A stretch of 21,879 nt of DNA. Source: Lachnospiraceae bacterium UBA3826. Its GTDB lineage: Bacteria > Bacillota > Clostridia > Lachnospirales > Lachnospiraceae. Shown here one piece after another: positions 8,191-17,552 of this stretch. The position numbers and the translations under genes are program-made. How positions within the stretch are numbered: the stretch's first letter is position 1; every line of letters starts with the position of its first letter. Below the pieces are notes generated by a model. It had not been told where the DNA came from. It saw nothing but the letters and a program-made list of their open reading frames with translations, and did not search any database. The DNA lies in NCBI GenBank assembly GCA_002393095.1, contig DGII01000005.1, positions 1-21,879 on the forward strand, in the 5' to 3' direction.

Positions 8191-9745
8191 AGAGACCGCT
8201 GATAATAAGCCAAGATATACCCATTCCATAAGCAGACAGTTCGCAGTGATATTCATAGCGGTAATGGCTCTTGCGATGGGGATGCTGTTCTTGGCCAATA
8301 ATCTGTTGCTTAAGCGCTTCTATACCGCCAATAAGCAGAAGGCCATTATTGATGCCTATAACAGTATCAACGAGGCAGAGGCGAGGAATGAATTCGATAC
8401 CGATGAATATGACAATGAGATATTGCATATATGTGAGACATATTCGCTTGATCTGCTTGTTATGGACAGTAATTCCCAGATGATCAAGTTCACCGGGAAG
8501 GATGCCAATATACTTAAGATGCGGCTGTGGGAGAGGATATTCGCACAGGAATATGAGAACGGTGAGGATAAAGAAAGCATCGATCTGCCCAAGCCTATCA
8601 AGAAGGAGCCGGAAGAACTGATACGTTCTGAGGATAACTACAGCTTAAGCCTAACGAAAGACGGAAGGAGCGGCAGCGAGTATCTGGAGATGTGGGGTAC
8701 TCTCGAAAGCGGCAACATCTTCCTTATCCGTACCGCAATGGAGAGTATCGATAACAGCGTAGCCATAACCAACCGCTTCTTAACCTATGTAGCGATAATA
8801 GTCATCATCATAAGCGCCATCATAATAACCCTCGTAGCAAAGAGCATCACACGTCCCATACTTAAGCTTGCGGAGATATCAGACAGGATGACCAAGCTTG
8901 ATTTTGAGGCTAAATATGAGCCTAAGGGCAATAATGAGATCACGCTCTTAGGTAATAATATCAATAAGCTCTCCGAATCGCTTGAAGCCAATATATCGGA
9001 GCTTAAGACTGCCAATAACAGACTTAAGAAGGATATACAGGAGAAGACCGAGATAGATGAGATGCGCAAGGAATTCCTCTCCAATGTATCGCATGAGCTT
9101 AAGACTCCGATAGCCCTCATACAAGGATATGCGGAGGGACTCTGTGAGGGAGTCATAGACGATCCGGAGAATATGCAGTATTACTGTAATGTCATAAGCG
9201 ATGAAGCAGGCAAGATGAATGAGATGGTTAAGAAGCTTCTGACACTCAATCAGCTTGAATTCGGCAATGATACGGTCAATATGGAGCGCTTCGATATATC
9301 CGCACTTATTAAAGGACATGTGCAGACGACGGAGATACTTACGAAACAAAACGGAATAACCGTAAGATATCCGGACGGAGAGCCGATATATGTATGGGGA
9401 GATGAATTCCTTACGGAAGAGATAATCACCAATTATCTCTCCAATGCCATGAATCATTGTGACTACGACAAGAATATCGATATAAGCATTGACAATGTCA
9501 GGGTAAATGACACCGACAGGGTGAAGATATCGGTATTCAATACAGGCGACCCGATACCTAAGGAGAGCTTAAGCCATCTGTGGGAGAAATTCTATAAGGT
9601 GGACAAGGCCAGAACAAGGGCATACGGCGGAAGCGGCGTCGGGCTGTCCATCGTGGCTGCCATATGTAAGTCCATGGATCAGGACTACGGAGTGGAGAAT
9701 TTCGACAACGGAGTAGCGTTCTACTTCACACTTGATAAAGGTTGA
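8183..9745 (+). CDS. Sensor histidine kinase, partner of the upstream regulator
   Basis: A 520-residue membrane kinase. Membrane segment about 20-43, extracellular sensor region about 44-198, second membrane segment about 199-219, HAMP domain about 220-273, then the dimerisation/phosphoacceptor domain with H304 in S-H-E-L-K-T-P-I. The ATP-binding domain shows the N box (N417-Y-L-S-N421), a G1-like N-T-G-D-P and the G2 box G-G-S-G-V-G-L-S. All catalytic elements are present, so it should autophosphorylate and pass phosphate to the regulator. The start ATG lies inside the end of the regulator gene (ATGAATAG). The extracellular region is acidic and carries no motif I recognise, so the stimulus is unknown; kinases of this build often sense envelope stress or peptides. 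Confidence 0.96.
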   Translation: MNRETADNKPRYTHSISRQFAVIFIAVMALAMGMLFLANNLLLKRFYTANKQKAIIDAYNSINEAEARNEFDTDEYDNEILHICETYSLDLLVMDSNSQMIKFTGKDANILKMRLWERIFAQEYENGEDKESIDLPKPIKKEPEELIRSEDNYSLSLTKDGRSGSEYLEMWGTLESGNIFLIRTAMESIDNSVAITNRFLTYVAIIVIIISAIIITLVAKSITRPILKLAEISDRMTKLDFEAKYEPKGNNEITLLGNNINKLSESLEANISELKTANNRLKKDIQEKTEIDEMRKEFLSNVSHELKTPIALIQGYAEGLCEGVIDDPENMQYYCNVISDEAGKMNEMVKKLLTLNQLEFGNDTVNMERFDISALIKGHVQTTEILTKQNGITVRYPDGEPIYVWGDEFLTEEIITNYLSNAMNHCDYDKNIDISIDNVRVNDTDRVKISVFNTGDPIPKESLSHLWEKFYKVDKARTRAYGGSGVGLSIVAAICKSMDQDYGVENFDNGVAFYFTLDKG

Positions 9746-9752
9746 TATATAA

Positions 9753-9835
9753 TGATATTATGTAGCATAAAGTGATATTGTACAGTATATGCTATATATA
9801 TGTACAGCGATTGATGACAGGCGTGATATTGTAAT
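9753..9835 (+). repeat. Short repeats in the upstream region of the lipoprotein gene
   Basis: TGATATTATGTA (9753-9764), GTGATATTGTACAG (9772-9785) and GTGATATTGTAAT (9823-9835) are near copies. TGTACAG also occurs twice, at 9779-9785 and 9801-9807, 22 bases apart (about two helical turns). They fill the 99-base gap after the kinase gene and could be regulator binding sites. Confidence 0.4.
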
Positions 9836-9844
9836 CTGTATAGG

Positions 9845-10663
9845 ATGAACTTTATGAATTGTATCAGTGTAAAAAAGACAGGACTAAGGAAAACCGCATT
9901 ATCTGCCGCACTCATACTTGGGACGGGCATAGCGCTTACAGGCTGCGGACTTGTAGATATGCCGGAGCTTACCGAGGAGCAGAGTGCGCTGGTTACGGAA
10001 TATGCGGCAGGACTCATACTTAAATATGATGTAACAGCGATGGGTGATAAGCTGCTTAGCGAAGAAGAGCTTGCCAAGGGTGAGCAGGAGGAGGCCGAGC
10101 AGAGACAGAAGGAGAGAGAAGCCAGGGAAGCGGCTGAGGAGTATCTGGCTAAGAAGGCTAATGCCGGCAAGGATAAGAAGAATGATAGTGACGGCTCATC
10201 CTCTGATGCTGCGACAGCATCAGCTCCCACGGAGCAGACTATAGGAGATCTGGCGGATTTCTACGGAATGAGCGGCTTTGACATAAGCTATATGGGATAC
10301 GAGATATCGGATTCATATCCCACATCCGGAGAGGATATGCTGATGGCTATGGATGCGACCGAGGGTAAGACTCTGTGCGTACTTAAGTTCAATGTAACGA
10401 ATAATTCGGGTGCCGATGCGACCTTCGATATGTTCTACAGAAACCCCAGCTTCTACTTAAGCATCAACGGCGGGGAGAAGGTACATCAGCAGTATACACT
10501 CTTACTTGATGATATGGCTGCAAGTAATGATCCCGTAGCGGCGGGGGAGACTATCGAAAGGGTACTTATATTCGAGGTGCCGGATGATGTGGGAAGCATA
10601 AGCACTATGTCCATGCAGGCCAAGAATGCAGAGGGACTTAAGGGTACGATGAATCTGTATTAG
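9845..10663 (+). CDS. Lipoprotein with charged coiled coil and C-terminal beta domain
   Basis: A 272-residue exported protein. A basic N-terminus (K-K-T-G-L-R-K) and hydrophobic stretch lead to the lipobox L-T-G-C with Cys at 34. Residues about 65-115 form a very polar Glu/Lys/Arg/Gln helix likely to be a coiled coil, followed by a Ser/Ala/Asp linker. The C-terminal part (about 130-272) looks like an immunoglobulin-like beta domain (pattern L-K-F-N-V-T-N-N-S-G, later E-R-V-L-I-F-E-V-P), as in DUF4352/DUF5067-type secreted proteins of Gram-positives. The ribosome binding site is weak, and an ATG at 9854 is an alternative start. It follows the two-component pair and may be regulated by it. The lipoprotein call is firm; the domain assignment is tentative. 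Confidence 0.85.
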   Translation: MNFMNCISVKKTGLRKTALSAALILGTGIALTGCGLVDMPELTEEQSALVTEYAAGLILKYDVTAMGDKLLSEEELAKGEQEEAEQRQKEREAREAAEEYLAKKANAGKDKKNDSDGSSSDAATASAPTEQTIGDLADFYGMSGFDISYMGYEISDSYPTSGEDMLMAMDATEGKTLCVLKFNVTNNSGADATFDMFYRNPSFYLSINGGEKVHQQYTLLLDDMAASNDPVAAGETIERVLIFEVPDDVGSISTMSMQAKNAEGLKGTMNLY

Positions 10664-10690
10664 ACAGTGATCTGCTTTACAGACCACTGA

Positions 10691-10744
10691 AATATAATAC
10701 AAAATCTCCGGTGTGGATATGCATCGGAGATTTTGTATTATATT
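10691..10744 (+). terminator. Terminator-like 20-base perfect inverted repeat
   Basis: AATATAATACAAAATCTCCG (10691-10710) pairs perfectly with 10725-10744 across a 14-base loop. The A-tract/T-tract flanking a CTCCG/CGGAG core is typical of a bidirectional terminator, here 28 bases after the lipoprotein stop codon. An outer pair, CAGTGATCTG (10665-10674) with CAGATATCACTG (10753-10764), makes the whole palindrome 100 bases long. Confidence 0.75.
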
Positions 10745-10855
10745 ATCAGGGACAGATATCACTGCCCCGGAACAATTACTTACAGGACGTTCATGAGGGA
10801 CTTCGAGAGAATGATAGAGCAGATATTGGAAGAGAGGTAGTATTAGGGGCATATT

Positions 10856-12928
10856 ATGATATTGCATGGAAGTGATATAAGCTCGAAATACAACAGAATA
10901 CATAAGGCGGCTATGTGTGTCGTGGCGATCCTTATGCTTGCAGCGATACTTCTTACGGGCTGCGGTGATACACACCCTACGGGTGATGATATGGTAAAAC
11001 AGGCCGGAACTGACATATCCGAAGCAACCGGTAAATCCGCCGCCGGCAAGCAGATATTCATGATATATATGATAGGCTCAGACTTAGAAACCGACAGGGG
11101 GCTTGCAAGTAGCGATATAAATGAGATTGTGTCTGCCGGCTTCGATACAGACAGGGTAGAGGTTTATCTCTGCACGGGTGGCGCACTTAGCTGGCATAAT
11201 AACGATATATCATCGGGTGAATGCGGTATATATAAGATCATAGATGGAGAGATCAACAGATCCGGTAGTCTGACGGATGACAGTATGGTAAATTCTGTCT
11301 CTGTAACCGAATTCATGGATCATGTATATTCCGAGACAGAGTCCGTGCAGGAAGCTGAATACCATATGATATTCTGGGATCACGGCGGCGGAGCTATACT
11401 TGGCTTCGGAAGGGATGAGAATAATGCTAACGGACATCTGTCAATCCCTGACCTTACGGATGCGATAAGGTCGAGCAGGCTTATCAGTGAGAAAGGTAAG
11501 CTTAAGTCTATAGGGTTCGATGCATGCATAATGAGCATGGCAGAGGTCGGATGTGCTCTGTCGGAGTATGCGGATCATATGATCGCATCCGAGACTATAG
11601 AGAATGAGAAGGGATGGGACTATTCCTTCTTTAAGGATGTGAGTGACGGCGGCTTAACAGGAACGGATATATATAAGAGGATAGCGGATAAATACGCGGA
11701 CAGTTGTAAGACGGATACGGAGTATATAAGTGAGTATTCTGTGGCGGTATGTGATCTTAGCGAAATCCATCGTATCAGAGAAGGATTGGAGGAATTGATC
11801 ACCGTTGCGGATGCTTATATGAAAAAAGGCGGTTATTCAAGTCTTGTAAGGATACGAACAGGAACGGAAGAACTTGTCCGTAAGGGAATGGGTTCTGATA
11901 TCGATTATGATGTAGTTGATGCATATGCACTGGCTAAGGGTTTTGGTGTTATGTATGAATCTGAGGCTAATGCTCTGTGTCAAGCAATAGATGATACTGT
12001 AGAGTATTCAGTGACCAATATTCCTGATGTGAACGGAGTTGCTTTGTATTTTCCGTATTCCAATAAAGATAATATGGAGGAATGGCTTGCGTCATATAAG
12101 GAACTGGGATTCTCGGATGTATACTATGGTTTTTTGGAGGATTTTACAGGGATACTTAATGGTAAGGAGCTGTCAGTATGGGATATGGCACAGACTGCTC
12201 CGGCCATAGTTGAGAGTGACGGTACGGATACGGTGATAAGTATAGAACTGAGTCCGGAGCAGTTGGATAGTTTGGGCAAGGCAGCTGTAATGACATGGAT
12301 AGACAGAAGCGGTGAGGAAGTTGCACCGGAATTCGGTATGTGGCTGTCAACGACAGAGGATGTGTGGATAGATGACAATGAGAATCGTCTGTATGCGAGA
12401 GTTCCGAACAGGATAAGCGTATTGACAGGAACGGATGATGGGTATGAATGGGGAACGGTCACGGAATATTCAAGAGACACATCCGGCGTGACATATAAGA
12501 TCAACGGAGGATATGTACCCGCAGAGTCAGAAGAGGTACATACATTATTCGCTTCTGTTCTTGTGAGGGTGGACGATGAGAATCCCGATGGAAGGGTCAT
12601 AGGGATATATGATGCTTATGAACTTATGGGACGCGATGACGAGACGGACTTATTGCCGGAGAGAATGAGACAGGTTAAGCTGCCGGATATCTTTACAGTA
12701 GTCACTCATGCCAGAGTTGTGGAGTATGATGCTGTGGGAATACCGTTACCTTTTGATGAATGGGGAACAGGCCGAATGGCTTCAGGAAGGCTTGATATTT
12801 CGTCAGGTATAGGAACCCGTAGGATAGATATAGATGAGATCATGGCGGATATTAAGGGTGAGATAGTATATTACCTGATGCTCTTTGACACACAGGGTAA
12901 TGAGCATATGGTTGAGGTAAGACAGTAA
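10856..12928 (+). CDS. Clostripain-family (peptidase C11) cysteine peptidase, lipoprotein
   Basis: A 690-residue surface peptidase. The signal peptide ends in the lipobox L-L-T-G-C (Cys36), so the protein should be lipid-anchored outside. The C11 catalytic core runs from about residue 62 (M-I-Y-M-I-G-S-D-L-E) to about 430. The catalytic His176 lies in W-D-H-G-G-G and the catalytic Cys224 in F-D-A-C-I-M-S, so both active residues are present. The C-terminal 250 residues form an extra region with beta-type sequence and no motif I can name. AGGGGC precedes the ATG. The family cleaves after Arg or Lys; the exact specificity and any autoprocessing site are not visible. A terminator follows the gene. 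Confidence 0.94.
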   Translation: MILHGSDISSKYNRIHKAAMCVVAILMLAAILLTGCGDTHPTGDDMVKQAGTDISEATGKSAAGKQIFMIYMIGSDLETDRGLASSDINEIVSAGFDTDRVEVYLCTGGALSWHNNDISSGECGIYKIIDGEINRSGSLTDDSMVNSVSVTEFMDHVYSETESVQEAEYHMIFWDHGGGAILGFGRDENNANGHLSIPDLTDAIRSSRLISEKGKLKSIGFDACIMSMAEVGCALSEYADHMIASETIENEKGWDYSFFKDVSDGGLTGTDIYKRIADKYADSCKTDTEYISEYSVAVCDLSEIHRIREGLEELITVADAYMKKGGYSSLVRIRTGTEELVRKGMGSDIDYDVVDAYALAKGFGVMYESEANALCQAIDDTVEYSVTNIPDVNGVALYFPYSNKDNMEEWLASYKELGFSDVYYGFLEDFTGILNGKELSVWDMAQTAPAIVESDGTDTVISIELSPEQLDSLGKAAVMTWIDRSGEEVAPEFGMWLSTTEDVWIDDNENRLYARVPNRISVLTGTDDGYEWGTVTEYSRDTSGVTYKINGGYVPAESEEVHTLFASVLVRVDDENPDGRVIGIYDAYELMGRDDETDLLPERMRQVKLPDIFTVVTHARVVEYDAVGIPLPFDEWGTGRMASGRLDISSGIGTRRIDIDEIMADIKGEIVYYLMLFDTQGNEHMVEVRQ

Positions 12929-12971
12929 TTGCACGATATGCAGATCATGGCATATTGTAAGCCGGATAATC

Positions 12972-13007
12972 AAAGGATACGAGTGAAATAATGCCCGTAT
13001 CTTTTTT
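12972..13007 (+). terminator. Rho-independent terminator after the C11 peptidase gene
   Basis: AAAGGATACG (12972-12981) pairs with CGTATCTTT (12996-13004) with one bulged G and a 14-base loop, and runs into six T bases at 13002-13007. It separates the peptidase gene from the next cluster. Confidence 0.75.
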
Positions 13008-13087
13008 GTAACCAAATGTAATGCTGCATCGTATTATATGTAGATAGCATTAAGACAGATAATTGTGATGTAAAGGGATAGTAACAT

Positions 13088-14839
13088 ATGAAGAAAAACT
13101 TTGAATTTAGAGATAACATGAAAGCGTTCCTCTTGTCATTTAGCGTACTCGGCATTTATGCGATCATTTTTGCAGTATGTTATGTTAAGTTTTATTCGCC
13201 TTTTCATAAGGATGACCCGGCTTCGACCTATGCCGAAGCGTCTGGAATTGATGTTAATTGTGACGATACAGGTTACTTGCCGGAAGCTACCGGGATTAAT
13301 GAAGATCGGATGGGAAACAATATATTTCCGGTATATACAGATAATAAGTCCGATAACAAAGTGATTGAGGAAGAGGACCTCTCGGCTTATGAGCGACGTA
13401 TCAACAAAGAAATAGAAAATGGTATGTACTCAAAAAGAGCAAGCTGCGACAACATTGAAATGCTCGTAGTTCCGGGGTATACAGATTATCTGTTACAGTA
13501 TGCCGAGACGGTTAAGGAATATAAGCCTAACAGAGTCGCGTTCATTTTCTTCGACGGAGATGATATCCCTGATCTTCTTATGGATACAGAGGGCAAGTAC
13601 AGCCTCTATACATACGCCGGAGGGCAGCCTACAAAGGTGCTTATGAATATGCAAGGAGAAAATGCAGACGCTTGGGTTCAGAGGGAAGAGTTTGATGATG
13701 ATCCGGATATCTATTATATGCCATTTGATTACATCCCATATAAGTGTATGACAAGAGTATGCTTTAACTATGATTATAATGTTGTTTATGAAGATTATGA
13801 TTATGACGGGTATTATCAATATACGCGAAATGACAGCATAACCACATACAATCGGTATCATGACGGGGCTCCGATAACAGAACTGTGTAATAATAATAAT
13901 TTGGTGTATATGGGTTGGTGTGCATATTATGCCGGGAATGAGACAGACAATTATACATATCAGCTTAAGAGGCTCGAACTGGGCTATAATGAGCTTGTTT
14001 CCTGCGAATACATGTATTACAGCCTTGCGGAAGCGTATCTTAATATCGGTCGTGATCCGGAAGATTCCATGACGGTGTTCGACAGATATATCAATAATGG
14101 GGGAATGGATCAGTATATGCAGTACGAATCGCAATTCTACTATGGCGATATATCAGAATTCTTCGATTATTTTATATATTTTACTGACTTTGATGATGAT
14201 GGTGAGACAGAGATGATCATTAAGCATGGTTTGGGAGCCACAGCCTATTATGAAGCAATAGGGGACGAGGCAGTATGTGTCATGCGTGCAGGATCAGGAA
14301 CAGCAGATGCGACCGAGCTATGCTCTGACGGCTTCAGAACTCTCATATTCAGAGGAGATGTCACACATTTGGGAAGAGAGGTAAGATATCTTGCTCAGTT
14401 GGATAGAAACGGCTGTATTATAGATGTTACTACATTGCATTGGATCAGCAATACAGGTAATGGTGAGTATCGGTCTGATGACCAATATTCCTATGATAAA
14501 GTCAACATTACAAGAGAATTATACAGAATGTTGGTATATTATTATTCGCGTGATCTGTTGCATCCGATTGAGACTATGACGTCTCATGATATTCTGTATA
14601 AATATCCCGGAGTAGGCGGAGAGAACAGAGAGAAGCTTATTGCAGATGAGAAAAAAATCTATATGATAGAACATGCAGCAGGTGATACTAAAGCAAGTGA
14701 GAATTCTTCACAAAATGCGAAGACTGTAAGTGTTAAAGTCGATAAAGAACTGGCAGAGAATTATAAACGTGCAAGACTATGGGTGTGGCAGGACAGAAGC
14801 CATGAGGATGATCAGCCGGAATGGGTACAGGGTGTATAA
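13088..14839 (+). CDS. Membrane-anchored surface protein with acidic calcium-loop-like motifs
   Basis: A 583-residue protein with a single N-terminal membrane segment (about 12-34) and no lipobox, so probably a signal anchor with the bulk outside. Two acidic loops stand out: F-F-D-G-D-D-I-P-D-L at about 155-164, and D-F-D-D-D-G-E-T-E at 367-375, which fits the D-x-D-x-D-G pattern of EF-hand, dockerin or FG-GAP loops. The protein is very rich in Tyr and Asp and ends in a Trp-containing tail (W-V-W-Q-D). AAAGGGA precedes the start. The next gene begins at the base after its stop codon, so the two are very likely co-translated. I do not recognise a named family; the motifs are shared with the four genes that follow. 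Confidence 0.85.
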   Translation: MKKNFEFRDNMKAFLLSFSVLGIYAIIFAVCYVKFYSPFHKDDPASTYAEASGIDVNCDDTGYLPEATGINEDRMGNNIFPVYTDNKSDNKVIEEEDLSAYERRINKEIENGMYSKRASCDNIEMLVVPGYTDYLLQYAETVKEYKPNRVAFIFFDGDDIPDLLMDTEGKYSLYTYAGGQPTKVLMNMQGENADAWVQREEFDDDPDIYYMPFDYIPYKCMTRVCFNYDYNVVYEDYDYDGYYQYTRNDSITTYNRYHDGAPITELCNNNNLVYMGWCAYYAGNETDNYTYQLKRLELGYNELVSCEYMYYSLAEAYLNIGRDPEDSMTVFDRYINNGGMDQYMQYESQFYYGDISEFFDYFIYFTDFDDDGETEMIIKHGLGATAYYEAIGDEAVCVMRAGSGTADATELCSDGFRTLIFRGDVTHLGREVRYLAQLDRNGCIIDVTTLHWISNTGNGEYRSDDQYSYDKVNITRELYRMLVYYYSRDLLHPIETMTSHDILYKYPGVGGENREKLIADEKKIYMIEHAAGDTKASENSSQNAKTVSVKVDKELAENYKRARLWVWQDRSHEDDQPEWVQGV

Positions 14840-16582
14840 GTGAAAAATATGAAAAGATATGTGATAGTATTGCTTGCAACGATAATAATTATGTCAGGCT
14901 GCGGTACGACGGAGAATAATATAGCTGTAGAGGATACGGATATTGCAATGACAGAGACTGAGGAATCCGAAGAATATAGTGAAGATATTCAGGATGACGC
15001 TGAGAGGCTCGATTGGATCAGTCTGTATTATGAATATGTTTCAGGACTGAGGGAGGGTATCTTTGCCTCAATGGGTCTTGTATATATTAATGATGATGAA
15101 ATACCTGAGTTGGTAATAGACTATAGCACTTATAGTACAGGAGCAACAATACTGACAATCATAGATAATAAAGTTGTTGAGAATTATATGTATGGAGGTT
15201 CATTCTATTATTCTGAAAAGGGTAATGTTGTTAACAATCATTACGGTAAAATGGGAGAATATTCTGACAGATATATTGGGATAGGTAGTGATGGATGGGT
15301 CGAATACGGGATCGGAGAATACAGACAACTCGAATCGCCACCATATATTCAGGACAGGGTATATGACGACAAATTATGTGAATATAGATGGAATGGACGG
15401 TTAGTTAAGGCGAGGGATTATATGGAAGAATGTGACAGTATTGAAAAGGATCATGAACTGTCAAAGTGGGTTGGGGGTACAGATTACGATTCAATGAAGG
15501 CATTTTTTACCGGACATAGTTGGGAAGACTGGACAAATGACTTTTATAGACTTATCAAAAAATACTACCGTGGGTTGGAATACAATTATGCCATTTTACC
15601 CGATGTACAGGGACAACCATATCTTCTGATAAGAAGCAGTGGAAAATTAGAATATATATATACATGGGATGATGGGATAATAACACAGGCTCCTGATGTA
15701 AAGTACTGTAATAATGTTATGTTGTCAGAGGACGGTTATTTAATATATGAGATGAAGGTTGGTGATGAGAATTATACAGAGTCATATAGAATCAGATCAG
15801 GGTCAGTAACATCAGGATATGATATTAATATATCTGACAAGAGGTGGGTATTAAAGGATAATTTAAATGCACTGAGAGAAAGTGAAGATATTAATTACAT
15901 ATCATATGATAAATTAATAGGTTGGCTGAGCGGTGAACTGGATGAAGATGATATGGAGACCAATACAGATGAAAGAGCCGAGTTGGTCAGGTATATGAAA
16001 CTCTTCGAGGAATACGATGATTACATGGCAGTTGAGTCAGATCTGTATGTTGAATATAAAGGGTTTACAATTACTCCGGAGACAAAGGTAATAGAGCTAT
16101 TTGAAGCACTTGGCTATCCGAAGAGGCTTAATGAACAAGGATTCGGATATTATAATTCAAGTCCGGAAGTCGGGTATCAATGGTGCCTGCAATATCCGGA
16201 TTTGGACACAATGGGTGATGTAAGAAGGTCTTATTTCTATATTGTCGTAAAGTGCGAAGATGGATACCATGATGAAACGGTTGATGACAGGATGGATGGA
16301 ATAATCCAGTTTATTCATCTCAATTGTCATCCGACAAAAAAAGGGTTGAAGGTCGGAGATAAAATTGATGATGTAGCAAGATTATATGGCAAGCCGGATA
16401 ATATGCGGATTGATGACGGATATATATATCTTACTTATATAGTAGGAGATTCTGATATTTGGATTGCCGTTAATAAGAATAGTGAAATTGTAAGAAGTAT
16501 ATATCTAGAATATCTCAAGGATTCGAGTGATAAATTTGTTTACGAAAGGGATAGAGCAGTATCTGCGGAACTTGTGGAATGA
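14840..16582 (+). CDS. Lipoprotein of unknown function, with possible BamE/SmpA-like repeats
   Basis: A 580-residue exported protein beginning with GTG directly after the previous stop codon; an in-frame ATG at 14849 is the alternative, but the AGGGTG upstream fits the GTG better. Lipobox M-S-G-C with Cys21, then an acidic linker to about 55. A degenerate acidic loop (I-N-D-D-E-I-P-E-L, 83-91) matches those of its neighbours. Near the C-terminus, two stretches resemble the short BamE/SmpA-type repeat: one with T-P-E-T-K-V-I-E-L-F-E-A-L-G-Y-P, the other with L-K-V-G-D-K-I-D-D-V-A-R-L-Y-G-K-P. That similarity is by eye only. The function is unknown. The DNA is more AT-rich than in the signalling genes upstream. 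Confidence 0.85.
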   Translation: MKNMKRYVIVLLATIIIMSGCGTTENNIAVEDTDIAMTETEESEEYSEDIQDDAERLDWISLYYEYVSGLREGIFASMGLVYINDDEIPELVIDYSTYSTGATILTIIDNKVVENYMYGGSFYYSEKGNVVNNHYGKMGEYSDRYIGIGSDGWVEYGIGEYRQLESPPYIQDRVYDDKLCEYRWNGRLVKARDYMEECDSIEKDHELSKWVGGTDYDSMKAFFTGHSWEDWTNDFYRLIKKYYRGLEYNYAILPDVQGQPYLLIRSSGKLEYIYTWDDGIITQAPDVKYCNNVMLSEDGYLIYEMKVGDENYTESYRIRSGSVTSGYDINISDKRWVLKDNLNALRESEDINYISYDKLIGWLSGELDEDDMETNTDERAELVRYMKLFEEYDDYMAVESDLYVEYKGFTITPETKVIELFEALGYPKRLNEQGFGYYNSSPEVGYQWCLQYPDLDTMGDVRRSYFYIVVKCEDGYHDETVDDRMDGIIQFIHLNCHPTKKGLKVGDKIDDVARLYGKPDNMRIDDGYIYLTYIVGDSDIWIAVNKNSEIVRSIYLEYLKDSSDKFVYERDRAVSAELVE

Positions 16583-16645
16583 TTGAATCTAACCAGCACA
16601 TAATAATCAGGGATTTAAAATGGAAATCCAAGATGGAGGGGCTGT

Positions 16646-17425
16646 ATGCGAAGCAGAATAAAATGTATTTTCGTTGTGTTGTTTTTAGTGACTATAACAG
16701 CCTGTGACATCAAAACTGATGTACATGAACCTACATCGGAAGAAGATGTATACGATGATAATTTGATTAATGATCCTGTTGATAAAGAGGGCAAATGGCA
16801 GGATTTTACGGATAAAGATGTTCAGGTGCCCGATTCTATTGATAATGTAAATGATGAAGACAATATGACCGGCTCATTTTCTTCTTCAGATGTTATGTGT
16901 TATATCAGTGATGCAGACAGACTTTTCAACGAATTCATCAATAATAAAATACCGGCTGAATATAATACTGAGGATGGATCGACGTGCTATTGCTACTATA
17001 AGAATCTACAGGAAGAAGGAGACGGTTGTTATATAGCAGAAAAAAGAGATCTGGATGGTGACGGAGAATATGAGCTCCTGTTGGCAGAGAATCTGGGCTT
17101 TAGCTTTAGATATTTCCTTGATGCAAGAAATGGTAAAATCTACTTTCTTGGAGTGAATCCAAATAGCAAAGATGAACATTTTAGCGTTGGCTATGCATAT
17201 TTTGAAGATGAATATTGGATTGTTGCATCTAATTTTTATGCAGATGAATATAGAATTGATTTCTATGGTTATGATGCTGATGGTGAGGTGAGCCGGGAAT
17301 TCAGCCTTGTTACTATCTGGAAGGATAATGTTGAAAAGAGCTATTACAATGATCGTGAAATAAGTAAAAGCGAATATGATGAAATATGGGATTCAATTCG
17401 ATTGATGTATTATGATTTTGAATAG
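16646..17425 (+). CDS. Lipoprotein with calcium-loop motif, paralogue of the gene at 18754
   Basis: A 259-residue exported protein. Lipobox I-T-A-C with Cys20, then a long Asp/Glu-rich linker (about 21-80). The clearest acidic loop of the cluster lies at 135-144, D-L-D-G-D-G-E-Y-E-L, a full D-x-D-x-D-G-x-x-E calcium-binding pattern. It is followed by N-G-K-I-Y, a Y-D-A-D-G-E-V turn, Y-Y-N-D and a short terminal helix. The same order of motifs occurs in the lipoprotein at 18754-19536, so the two are paralogues. GGAGGGG sits well placed before the ATG. No enzyme motif is seen; a binding or structural role on the cell surface is an inference. Confidence 0.87.
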   Translation: MRSRIKCIFVVLFLVTITACDIKTDVHEPTSEEDVYDDNLINDPVDKEGKWQDFTDKDVQVPDSIDNVNDEDNMTGSFSSSDVMCYISDADRLFNEFINNKIPAEYNTEDGSTCYCYYKNLQEEGDGCYIAEKRDLDGDGEYELLLAENLGFSFRYFLDARNGKIYFLGVNPNSKDEHFSVGYAYFEDEYWIVASNFYADEYRIDFYGYDADGEVSREFSLVTIWKDNVEKSYYNDREISKSEYDEIWDSIRLMYYDFE

Positions 17426-17552
17426 CTTCGAAAGTAATGATAATTCAAAAATGTCAGCTGAAATGCAGCACGAGTAATTTGCACGAGATTTGAGATTCCT
17501 GCGGATAAGGAAACACAAGCCGAAACAAGGGCAGAATTAGCAGGTGGAATGT

